Assembly (NCBI GenBank): GCA_964489015.1
Contig: CAZAXD010000006.1
Span: 29,652 to 93,651, forward strand
DNA from: JAPYWM01 sp964489015
Lineage (GTDB): Bacteria > Bacteroidota > Bacteroidia > SpSt-205
Direction: 5' to 3'
DNA length: 64,000 nucleotides
Positions 34,054 to 41,691 of the stretch are shown piece by piece. The translations under genes and the position numbers were made by a program. How positions within the stretch are numbered: the stretch's first letter is position 1; every line of letters starts with the position of its first letter. The notes under the pieces were generated by a model. The model did no database searches and was not told the origin of the DNA. It saw only the letters and a program-made list of their open reading frames with translations.

Positions 34054-35199
34054 TCATGGCAACGGGCGTTTGAGATAGGCTGGCACATCGTCTCGGGCTT
34101 GGATACGGGCTAGGCGGGCCTGGGCTAGGTCAGAGCGGCTGATTTTCTGGTAGTAAAGGGCTACTTCCCGCTGCAGGCGGGCCCAGGTCGGAGCGGGAAA
34201 AGTGCGTAAGCGCTCAAGCAGCGTATCCATCTTACCAAAAGCCGCTTCTGCCTCGGCATAAGCACCTTCCTCTCGATAGCACATGCCGAGCACCCCATAA
34301 GCCTGGGCTGCTTCTGACGTGGGGTACGTGCTGGTAATGAGATAACAAGGCGGCTTAGGGCAGCTTTCTTCGTAGTGTTCTAGCCATGGCATAATAACAG
34401 CGCGGGCCTCGCGGTATCGCCGCTTCTCGTAGAGCGCCTCCGCTTGCATACGCCGAAAGAGACTATTGCGCGGATACTGCGTGGTGAGCCGACTGAGCCA
34501 GTGTAGCGCACTATCCGGCACCTTCTCCTGATACAGGTAGATGTACCCTAGAAAGTACATAGCCTCGGTCTGAGTATAATTGAAGCTATCGCGGGCGCAC
34601 GCTGCCAAACGACTTAAGCCCCGCACCTTATCGCCCGGCGGAAAGGCTACTAGGATCGGCCGCATGATAGGATAGTTTTGCTTGAAATAAGCGATATAGT
34701 ACTCATAAAGCCCGAGTTCAAACTGCATTTCGGGATAGTCGGGGGCGTGCTTTCGTAGCCCCTCTAGCAGCGCGAGCAGACTACAGGCTTCCCAAACGGA
34801 GCGTAGAAGATACCCCCGCACGTATAAGCGGCGAACATGCAGGGCCCGATTAGCAAACCCAATGAAGTAAGTCTCTAGAGGCGCCTTGCTACAGCAGCGC
34901 AGAAGCGAATCGGTCCGTGCAATGGCCTTAGCCCAAGCATTATCAAACCAAGTGGTAGCGGGGTCGAGCTCAATCTGCCAGCTATGCAGCAATGCCTGTA
35001 GATAGGTAGTACCGGCATAAGGGCCGTACTGCCCTTCTAAGCGACGTAGCTGAGCCAGCGCCTCGTGAAAGCGGATGTCATACACCAGGCGCAGGGCCGC
35101 CAGGGCCTGCGTGCGATAGGCTGCCTGATAAGGCAGCGGTTGCGCCAGCGCTAAGGCTGTGCACAGGGCGGCTTTGTGCCAATGCCAAACGGATCCCAT
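34054..35199 (-). CDS. Secreted helical-repeat (TPR-like) protein
   Basis: A 381-residue protein starting MGSVWHWHKAALCTALALAQ, a signal peptide with cleavage expected after ALA. The mature protein is almost all helical, with repeated pairs such as MYFLGYIYLYQEKVPDSALHWL and AYGVLGMCYREEGAYAEAEAAF that fit TPR or TPR-like repeats. It probably works as a periplasmic scaffold; no specific family is recognised. ATG 35199 lies inside the end of the receiver-protein gene (49-bp overlap), so the two are co-transcribed and may act together. Confidence 0.65.
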   Translation of the reverse strand: MGSVWHWHKAALCTALALAQPLPYQAAYRTQALAALRLVYDIRFHEALAQLRRLEGQYGPYAGTTYLQALLHSWQIELDPATTWFDNAWAKAIARTDSLLRCCSKAPLETYFIGFANRALHVRRLYVRGYLLRSVWEACSLLALLEGLRKHAPDYPEMQFELGLYEYYIAYFKQNYPIMRPILVAFPPGDKVRGLSRLAACARDSFNYTQTEAMYFLGYIYLYQEKVPDSALHWLSRLTTQYPRNSLFRRMQAEALYEKRRYREARAVIMPWLEHYEESCPKPPCYLITSTYPTSEAAQAYGVLGMCYREEGAYAEAEAAFGKMDTLLERLRTFPAPTWARLQREVALYYQKISRSDLAQARLARIQARDDVPAYLKRPLP

Positions 35200-35714
35200 C
35201 CCCACAGCCGCTGATCCGGACAGAGCTGAACGTAAACCGCCAACCAGATAAGCACCGCTAAAAGCAAAATACCCATAATGAGCACCTGGGATCGTCGCAG
35301 CCGGATACGCAGCTCAATCACCTGGCGGGCTAAGGCTTCCGCCCGCTCGATATTACGGAAGGCGATCCGAAGCCGATCCCAGACCTGATCGCCTTTAACG
35401 ACATAATCATAGGCTCCATACGTGAAGGTATCGGCTGCCGTTTGGACGTCTTCTTGAGCAGAGAGCATGATGACATAGGGCGGCTTATCGGGGTCTTCAT
35501 GCTTACGCAGGGCTTTGAGAATGCTAATGCCGGTCTGGTCCGTCCCTAGATGATAATCTAATAGGATATACTTCGGGAGCTTTTCGGTTTTGATAGCCGT
35601 GGTAGCTTCGCTCGCAGACGAGAAGTGCCGAATGGTATACTTCTCACGCAGGCGCTCCTGGAGCACTTCTGCCCAAATGGGGTCGTCTTCGATGATCCAC
35701 AGGGTCGGCTTCAC
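35151..35714 (-). CDS. Response-regulator receiver domain with C-terminal transmembrane helix
   Basis: A 187-residue protein. Residues 1-125 are a REC domain: acidic pair IIEDDP, phospho-acceptor Asp in ILLDYHLGTD, Thr/Ser site in VIMLSAQED, and conserved Lys in DYVVKGD. After a basic helix (RNIERAEALARQVIELRIRL), residues about 145-165 are a strongly hydrophobic helix (VLIMGILLLAVLIWLAVYVQ), then a short tail. There is no DNA-binding or enzyme output domain. GTG 35714 is chosen because it follows a TACCTTTG box by 4 nt and starts at KPTLWIIEDD. It is divergent from topA and co-transcribed with the TPR-like protein. No histidine kinase is adjacent. Confidence 0.82.
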   Translation of the reverse strand: MKPTLWIIEDDPIWAEVLQERLREKYTIRHFSSASEATTAIKTEKLPKYILLDYHLGTDQTGISILKALRKHEDPDKPPYVIMLSAQEDVQTAADTFTYGAYDYVVKGDQVWDRLRIAFRNIERAEALARQVIELRIRLRRSQVLIMGILLLAVLIWLAVYVQLCPDQRLWGWDPFGIGTKPPCAQP

Positions 35715-35718
35715 AAGA

Positions 35719-35726
35719 CAAAGGTA
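35719..35726 (-). promoter_or_regulatory. TAnnTTTG -7 box for the receiver-protein gene
   Basis: Exact TACCTTTG on the minus strand, spacer TCTT, then GTG 35714. It is only 9 nt from the topA box on the other strand. Confidence 0.6.
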
Positions 35727-35735
35727 CAAACCGCG

Positions 35736-35743
35736 TTATTTTG
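35736..35743 (+). promoter_or_regulatory. Near-match -7 box for topA
   Basis: TTATTTTG (one mismatch to TAnnTTTG), spacer CCCC, then ATG 35748. Confidence 0.45.
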
Positions 35744-35747
35744 CCCC

Positions 35748-38096
35748 ATGGCTCGGTCGCTGATCATCGTGGAGTCTCCTACGAAGGCCAAGACCATTAC
35801 CCGCCTACTCAAAGGGCAATACGACGTCATCGCTTCTCAAGGCCATATTCGGGACCTTCCCAAGCGCGGCTTATCGATTGAGATTACGCCTGAAAAGGTC
35901 TTTATCCCACGATACGAGACTTTGCAGAATAAACAAGCTATTCTCAACCAGCTCAAACGCGCCGTTAAGGAAGCCGCTGAGGTTTGGCTCGCTACCGATG
36001 AAGACCGAGAGGGCGAGGCTATCGCCTGGCATATCTGCGAAGCTCTTGAGCTTGATAGAGAAAAGCCTATCCGTATTGCCTTTCATGAAATAACGGAGCG
36101 GGCCCTAAACGAAGCGCTCACCAACCCGAGACCGATCGCCATGGCCCTGGTGAATGCCCAGCAAGCCCGTCGTCTGCTGGATAGAATCGTCGGCTATGAG
36201 TTATCTCCCCTTCTGTGGCGAGCCTTTCCCTCCGCCAAGGGGACTTCCAAAAAATCTAGTGCCCTTTCGGCTGGACGGGTGCAGTCTGCTGCCCTGAGGC
36301 TTATCGTAGAACGCGAGTGGGCGATTCAGCAGCATCAGCCCAGCCGCAGCCTTGAGGCGCGGATCCAACTTCAGACGCCTACGCCGCTCTGGGCTAAATT
36401 GCAAAAGCCCCCCCTAGAAGACCTTCCAAGCGCCCAGGAACTGCTCCGGTCGCTTGTCGGCAGGCGCCTTCACCTCAAAAGCCGCCAAACAAAGCAGCAA
36501 GCCGAACGGCCCCAAGCGCCTTTCACCACCTCTACCCTCCAGCAGGAAGCCCAGCGCCGCTTAGGCTTTGCCATTAGCCGAACCATGCGGGCCGCTCAGG
36601 CCCTCTACGAAAAGGGCTTCATTACGTATATGCGTACAGACTCCACCTATCTCGCTCCAGAAGCCCGTGCTGCTATCCACAATGTGATCCGGACGTCCTA
36701 TGGCGAAAACTACCTCGAACCGCATGACTTCAGCCAAAAGAAAGCCCAGTTTGCGCAGGAAGCCCACGAAGCCATCCGCCCTACCGACCCTAACCTCCAG
36801 TCGGCTGGCGATACGCCCGACGAAGAAAAGCTCTACCAGCTCATCTGGAGTCGTACTGTAGCTAGCCAAATGAAACCCGCTCTCTATGAAAAAACTCGGC
36901 TAACCTTTGTGCCAGAACCGCCAACCTCCCCTGAGATTTCCTTCGCCGCAGAAGGGGAGATTCTGGTTTTTGATGGGTATTTGCGCGCTTACCGCGGGGC
37001 ACCAAGTGAGGCGAAAGAAACCCTCCCCCCTCTGCAGGAAGATACGCTCTACGAGTGGATCCTGCTGGAAATTCAAGAGAAATTTTCTGCGCCGCCGGCT
37101 CACTATACTGAAGGTACCCTTGTCAAGGAGCTGGAAGAGCGAGGGATCGGCCGCCCTTCGACTTATGTGCCCACCTTGGAAACGCTCTTCAAGCGAGGTT
37201 ATATCCGTCGGGCTACAGCGAAAACGCCGCTGCCCCCTTATCAGCTTGTGCGCATCGAACGGGACGACAAGACCACCTCTCAGACCGTTTCGCCTCCGCC
37301 CCGCGAAGAAAAAGGCAAACTCGTTCCGACCGATTTAGGGATTTTGGTGACGCAGTTCCTCCTAGAGCACTTTCCGGATATTGTCGATTATGATTTCACG
37401 AGCCAGGTTGAACATGAACTAGATCAGATCGCCGCCAATGAGATAGACTGGCAAACGGTACTTCGCCAGTTCTATGAGCAATTCGCACCTAAGGTCGCGC
37501 AGACACCGCTCCAGACCAAAAACCTGCGACAACGCCTCTTAGGCTATGATCCGGTTAGCGGCCGGGCGATCTATGCCTGTTATGGCAAACACGGCCCTTA
37601 TCTACAACTAGGGGAATCTACGGATGCAGATGTGCGCCGGACGGCTTTACCCCCTGGTAAACGCCTAGACACCGTGACCCTGGAAGAAGCCTTAGCGCTC
37701 CTGAGCTTCCCGCGCCAGCTTGGCTTACACGAGGGTAAGCCCGTAGAACTGCATCATGGCCCCTATGGCTTCTATCTCAAGTACGACGGCAAAAACTACA
37801 AACTCCCTCCCTCTACCGAGCCATATGACCTCTCTTTAGAAGAAGCCGTCCCTATTCTGACCCAGTCGGGCCATAGTGGGACCCTCGCTACCTTCCCTGA
37901 GGCCGGTATTACCGTGCGCCACGGCCGTTTTGGCCCTTACTTTACCTACCAGGGCCAAAACTATAGCCTAAAGGGCGTCGACCTTCAAACGCTCACCCCC
38001 GGGCTGTGCCTGCAGATCGTAGCCCAGAAGTCGACCAGTCCGGATAAAAGCTCAGCGCACAAGCCTGCTAAGCGCCCCGCTAAACGGCGCGGCTAA
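35748..38096 (+). CDS. topA: DNA topoisomerase I (type IA)
   Basis: A 782-residue type IA topoisomerase. The Toprim domain opens SLIIVESPTKAKT and has LATDEDREGEAIAWH; the active-site Tyr is in FITYMRTDSTYL, and the decatenation-loop region contains ERGIGRPSTY. It relaxes negative supercoils. The C-terminus lacks Cys4 zinc ribbons and instead has three GPY-type repeats (KHGPYLQLGE, GPYGFYLKYDGK, RFGPYFTYQGQ) and a Lys/Pro-rich basic tail (AHKPAKRPAKRRG), as in many Bacteroidota TopA. ATG 35748 is preferred over upstream in-frame codons that read antisense to the divergent gene. The 3' end overlaps the E2 gene by 17 bp. Confidence 0.95.
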   Translation: MARSLIIVESPTKAKTITRLLKGQYDVIASQGHIRDLPKRGLSIEITPEKVFIPRYETLQNKQAILNQLKRAVKEAAEVWLATDEDREGEAIAWHICEALELDREKPIRIAFHEITERALNEALTNPRPIAMALVNAQQARRLLDRIVGYELSPLLWRAFPSAKGTSKKSSALSAGRVQSAALRLIVEREWAIQQHQPSRSLEARIQLQTPTPLWAKLQKPPLEDLPSAQELLRSLVGRRLHLKSRQTKQQAERPQAPFTTSTLQQEAQRRLGFAISRTMRAAQALYEKGFITYMRTDSTYLAPEARAAIHNVIRTSYGENYLEPHDFSQKKAQFAQEAHEAIRPTDPNLQSAGDTPDEEKLYQLIWSRTVASQMKPALYEKTRLTFVPEPPTSPEISFAAEGEILVFDGYLRAYRGAPSEAKETLPPLQEDTLYEWILLEIQEKFSAPPAHYTEGTLVKELEERGIGRPSTYVPTLETLFKRGYIRRATAKTPLPPYQLVRIERDDKTTSQTVSPPPREEKGKLVPTDLGILVTQFLLEHFPDIVDYDFTSQVEHELDQIAANEIDWQTVLRQFYEQFAPKVAQTPLQTKNLRQRLLGYDPVSGRAIYACYGKHGPYLQLGESTDADVRRTALPPGKRLDTVTLEEALALLSFPRQLGLHEGKPVELHHGPYGFYLKYDGKNYKLPPSTEPYDLSLEEAVPILTQSGHSGTLATFPEAGITVRHGRFGPYFTYQGQNYSLKGVDLQTLTPGLCLQIVAQKSTSPDKSSAHKPAKRPAKRRG

Positions 38097-39426
38097 TATC
38101 CCAGTTCTCTAGCAAATCGGCTACGCGCCGCACAAACGCTCCCCCCAGGGCCCCGTCAATGATGCGGTGGTCATAAGAGTGTGACAGAAACATCATATGC
38201 CGCACCGCAATCATATCTCCTTGGGGCGTGTCTAGCACTTGAGGCTTTTTACGGATAGCGCCCGTGGCTAAGATGGCTACCTGGGGTTGTAAAATAACGG
38301 GGGTGCCCATGACATTCCCAAAGGTGCCCACGTTGGAAAGCGTATAAGTGCCGCCTGTAATCTCATCGGGCTTTAGCTGGCCCGCACGGGCTCGACGACT
38401 GAGGTCATTGACAGTCGCCGCAATGCCTGCTAGATTGAGCCGATCGGCATGCCGTACCACTGGAACGATCAGATTATTAGTCGGCAGCGCAACCGCTACC
38501 CCGATATGTATCTCTTTTTTCAGCAAAATCTTATCGCCTTCGACGGAGGCATTGAGCTGGGGAAATTCCCGCAGGACTTGGGCTAAAATCTCGATAAAGG
38601 CATGCGTAAACGTAAGCTTTTCACCATATTTTTCCTCAAATCCGGCTTTAACCCGTTCACGCCATAGGACAAGGGACGTTACATCCGCTTCTACAAAGCT
38701 TGTAACGTGGGGCGAGACGTGTTTAGAGTAGACCATGTTTTCGGCGATGAGGCGCCGCATACGGTCCATCTCTTGCACCTCCATCGCTCCACTGTGGGTG
38801 AAAGCCTTTTTCGGTATCAGGATAAAATGTTCCTGCAGGTAGGCAATGATTTCATTCACAGATGCAGGCGGCGTAGAAGGCGCTGCAGTGGGCTGGGGTG
38901 CAGCAGGGGAGGAAACAGGAGCCGGTGCCGTAGAACGCTTTTCGAGGTAGGCTAAGAGGTCTTTTTTCGTGACACGCCCACCTAGGCCGCTTCCGGCGAT
39001 CGTGGCGAGCTCTTCCTTGGTGAGACCGGCCTCCTGCGCGATCGTGCGCACCAGTGGTGAATAGAACCGCTCTCCATCCCGAGCCGGGATACGCGTAGAA
39101 GTGGCTTCAGCTGGCGCTGGAGCCTGTACACCATTCGTAGCAATAGGCTCTGGGGCAGCCGTTGCCGGCGCAGCCGTAATTAAAGCCTCTCCTTCTTCGA
39201 CAATGATAGCCAGCACTGTCCCAATGGGTACCGTCTGCCCTTCCGGCACCCGAATCTCGGCTAGGGTACCGCTGACAGGTGCGGGAACCTCGGAGTCGAC
39301 CTTATCGGTTGCAATCTCGAGTACAGGTTCGTCTGCCTCAACCCGATCGCCAGGCCTTTTGAGCCAGCGAATGATGCGGGCCTCCATGACACTTTCCCCC
39401 ATTTTAGGGAGTACAAGCTCTGCCAT
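38080..39426 (-). CDS. Dihydrolipoamide acyltransferase, E2 of a 2-oxoacid dehydrogenase complex
   Basis: A 448-residue E2. It has a lipoyl domain (1-76) with the lipoyl-Lys at about residue 42 in EIATDKVDSE, an Ala/Pro linker, a peripheral-subunit-binding domain (about 128-165, SPLVRTIAQEAG and GGRVTKKDLL), a second linker, and a CoA-acyltransferase catalytic domain with the catalytic His in SHSYDHRIIDGA. Whether the complex uses pyruvate, 2-oxoglutarate or branched-chain acids cannot be told; VDSE at the lipoyl site is common in branched-chain and 2-oxoglutarate E2s. ATG 39426 follows a TAAATTTG box by 4 nt. No E1 or E3 gene is adjacent. Confidence 0.9.
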   Translation of the reverse strand: MAELVLPKMGESVMEARIIRWLKRPGDRVEADEPVLEIATDKVDSEVPAPVSGTLAEIRVPEGQTVPIGTVLAIIVEEGEALITAAPATAAPEPIATNGVQAPAPAEATSTRIPARDGERFYSPLVRTIAQEAGLTKEELATIAGSGLGGRVTKKDLLAYLEKRSTAPAPVSSPAAPQPTAAPSTPPASVNEIIAYLQEHFILIPKKAFTHSGAMEVQEMDRMRRLIAENMVYSKHVSPHVTSFVEADVTSLVLWRERVKAGFEEKYGEKLTFTHAFIEILAQVLREFPQLNASVEGDKILLKKEIHIGVAVALPTNNLIVPVVRHADRLNLAGIAATVNDLSRRARAGQLKPDEITGGTYTLSNVGTFGNVMGTPVILQPQVAILATGAIRKKPQVLDTPQGDMIAVRHMMFLSHSYDHRIIDGALGGAFVRRVADLLENWDISRAV

Positions 39427-39430
39427 CGCT

Positions 39431-39438
39431 CAAATTTA
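39431..39438 (-). promoter_or_regulatory. TAnnTTTG -7 box for the E2 gene, overlapping the upstream stop codon
   Basis: Exact TAAATTTG on the minus strand, spacer AGCG, then ATG 39426. Its first three bases are the TAA stop of the upstream GT4 gene. Confidence 0.6.
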
Positions 39439-40500
39439 GCGCAAACCCACCACTTGACAGGCCTCAAGAAAAGCGCGCTGGAAGGCTTCAATGGCTTGCG
39501 TATGCCGATAGGACTCCCGAATGAGGGTGGCGCTTGCCTCGGAAATGTGCTGCTTCTCTGCCGCAGAAAGGTCAAAGAAACGCAGCACCGCCTCGGCAGC
39601 TCTTTCAGCCGAAAGAGGAACAGTGCCCTTAGGCCAAACCTGAGCTACGACTTCCTTCGCTCCCGTCCACTCAGACACCATGGCAGGCACACCAAGCGCC
39701 ATAGCTTCCAGAACGGTAATACCATAGGCTTCACCCCGTCCTAAGTGCAGGTAAAGTCCTGCTTGGGTGAAAAACGGTACTAGCTCAGACTGGGCGCCCC
39801 AAAAACGCACCGATACATTAGGATAAACCCGCCTAAGCCGCTCGATCTCCTCTGGTGCCCAGTCCCCCACTACCCATCCCTCTATCTGAGGTCGATAGAG
39901 ACTGACTTTGGATAGGGTTTCGAGCCATAGGTCGAGCCCCTTGTACCACGTTCTAAAGCCGCCAGGGCCATGAGCCACGAGAAGGATGATGGAGCTGTGC
40001 GGATTATACTGGGGTGGCGCCGCTAGGATTTTGTCTGGCACCCCGTTGAAGCCTACAAAGGTGGGGGGCGTGTGCCTTCCTAGGAGCATACGCAGCAATT
40101 CGGCCTGCATCTGACCTATCACAATAAGCGCATCATAGCGCCTAAGCGCTTGCAAAAGCCCCCAGTGACTGAGTCGGGGAAGATATCGACTATGGAGGAA
40201 AAAAAGCGTTTCATTGTCCAGCAAACCGATGACAGGCGTCTTTTTAGCCCGGACCTGCTTTGCAACGGGGGGCCAAACATGCGGCCCCTCTACAAGTACG
40301 ACTTCATAATCCTCATATGGAAACGCGGCTCCACATTGAAACCATCTCCAGTACCGCTTGTAAGCAGGTAGATTGAGGTCATGCCAACGTGCCCATTCGT
40401 CTATGTAGCGCAACTCAGCACCCACAGATTGGGCATAAGCTCTGTGGATCCAATGCGCCGCTGGACGTCCCTCCAAAAAAACGGCTTTAGGCCAATGCAT
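39436..40500 (-). CDS. Family 4 glycosyltransferase
   Basis: A 354-residue GT-B protein. The C-terminal Rossmann half shows ILLVAHGPGGFRTWYKGLDL, then LRRVYPNVSVRFWGAQSELVPFF-type strands, and GRGEAYGITVLEAMALGVPAMVS with the E-x7-E motif typical of GT4. It probably transfers a sugar from a nucleotide donor to a cell-surface glycan at the cytoplasmic face. Its ATG at 40500 overlaps the upstream GT4 gene by 14 bp, so the two are one unit. Sugar and acceptor are unknown. Confidence 0.85.
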   Translation of the reverse strand: MHWPKAVFLEGRPAAHWIHRAYAQSVGAELRYIDEWARWHDLNLPAYKRYWRWFQCGAAFPYEDYEVVLVEGPHVWPPVAKQVRAKKTPVIGLLDNETLFFLHSRYLPRLSHWGLLQALRRYDALIVIGQMQAELLRMLLGRHTPPTFVGFNGVPDKILAAPPQYNPHSSIILLVAHGPGGFRTWYKGLDLWLETLSKVSLYRPQIEGWVVGDWAPEEIERLRRVYPNVSVRFWGAQSELVPFFTQAGLYLHLGRGEAYGITVLEAMALGVPAMVSEWTGAKEVVAQVWPKGTVPLSAERAAEAVLRFFDLSAAEKQHISEASATLIRESYRHTQAIEAFQRAFLEACQVVGLR

Positions 40501-41662
40501 GGATAGGCTGCATCTGATTAGACAAATACGCGGCGATACGATCCTTATAATGGGTCAGCGTGTATGCTTCTAAGACTCGAGTCCTAGCAGCCACACCCAC
40601 TTCGCGACACAAGGTCAGATTCTCATAAAGCCGGAGAATAGCTTCCATCAAGGCTTCCACACTGTGAGGAGGTACAACATATCCTTCATCACTTGTGATG
40701 ACATCCGGTCCGCAACTATGGATAGTCGTGATAACCGGACGCCCACAAGCCATCGCCTCTAATATCACCAACCCAAACGAATCTAGTAGAGTAGGGAAAA
40801 CAATCACCGAAGCTTGATTGTAAAGGTCCACCAATTCGGCTCGTTCATGAGCCCCTTTGTGGATGAATAAACCCTCATACCTGGCTAGGATCGGCTTCAT
40901 CTCACTCCACAATGGCCCCACCAGCCATAACTCCGCATGAGGCAGGGCTAACCTGCGGTAGGCTTCTAACAGATAATCTATGCCCTTTAAGAGCGCTATG
41001 CGACCCACATAAACAATACGAAAAGGATTGTGGGAGATGGGCTGTTTAGGTTGGAATAGCTCAGTATCTACACCAAGGGGTAGCACATGCAATTTATGGG
41101 CTGGCACATTCTGCGCGAGGCAGCTCTGTCTAGCAAAAGAAGAGAGGACTTGGATGCTATCGGCCTCTGCGAATTCTGCCTCAATGCGGGAGACATAGGC
41201 CGGAGGCAATAAACCTGCATAACTAGGTAGATCAGAGTAGCGTCCATAGACTGACTGGGCGATGAGCTGCCAAGCACGAGGATGAATGGTGGGAAGCTCT
41301 AAAAGCGTACGAAGCCCCCGTCTTCGAGCCTTTCTAAGGCTACATAAGCTCATACCACTCCATCCCCATAATACCCCTTCGGCAGGCAAATAGCTGCTGC
41401 TTAGCCAGTCATACAGGATAAATTCCCAGGTCTTAGGATGCTCGTACCGCTTAAAATAAGGAATACGCCGCCACAATGCCCACATGAGGTGAACGGTCGG
41501 CTTGTAAAAGCGACTGCGAGCTATGACCTGATCATGCTCATCCCAAACCTGCCAATCTGGATAATAACTAATCACCTTCCGCGCATAGCCTATCTCTCGT
41601 AAAAGCTTGGCCAAGAGGGGGGCATGATGTCCAGGTCCTGTGTGAAGCACGACAGAGACCAT
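40487..41662 (-). CDS. Family 4 glycosyltransferase
   Basis: A 391-residue GT-B glycosyltransferase starting MVSVVLHTGPGHHAPLLAKL. The C-terminal domain has FRIVYVGRIALLKGIDYLLEA, WLVGPLWSEM and the GT4 E-x7-E region SFGLVILEAMACGRPVITT. A surface-glycan or exopolysaccharide role is likely from the pair with the following GT4. ATG 41662 is chosen over an in-frame codon three residues upstream because it lies 6 nt after an exact TACTTTTG box. It is divergent from sucC with only 29 bp between starts. Confidence 0.87.
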   Translation of the reverse strand: MVSVVLHTGPGHHAPLLAKLLREIGYARKVISYYPDWQVWDEHDQVIARSRFYKPTVHLMWALWRRIPYFKRYEHPKTWEFILYDWLSSSYLPAEGVLWGWSGMSLCSLRKARRRGLRTLLELPTIHPRAWQLIAQSVYGRYSDLPSYAGLLPPAYVSRIEAEFAEADSIQVLSSFARQSCLAQNVPAHKLHVLPLGVDTELFQPKQPISHNPFRIVYVGRIALLKGIDYLLEAYRRLALPHAELWLVGPLWSEMKPILARYEGLFIHKGAHERAELVDLYNQASVIVFPTLLDSFGLVILEAMACGRPVITTIHSCGPDVITSDEGYVVPPHSVEALMEAILRLYENLTLCREVGVAARTRVLEAYTLTHYKDRIAAYLSNQMQPIHALA

Positions 41663-41668
41663 TTCCAC

Positions 41669-41676
41669 CAAAAGTA
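41669..41676 (-). promoter_or_regulatory. TAnnTTTG -7 box for the GT4 pair
   Basis: Exact TACTTTTG on the minus strand, spacer GTGGAA, then ATG 41662. Two nt separate it from the sucC box. Confidence 0.6.
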
Positions 41677-41678
41677 GC

Positions 41679-41686
41679 TAATATTG
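41679..41686 (+). promoter_or_regulatory. Near-match -7 box for sucC
   Basis: TAATATTG (one mismatch), spacer TAAGA, then ATG 41692. Confidence 0.45.
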
Positions 41687-41691
41687 TAAGA

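Noticed and set aside
33928..34113. 61-codon plus-strand frame
   Set aside because: No start signal, no recognisable motif, and it runs into the 3' end of the TPR-like gene on the other strand.
35625..35747. N-terminal extension of TopA
   Set aside because: It is antisense to the receiver gene; TopA orthologues start at the SLIIVESPTKAK segment.
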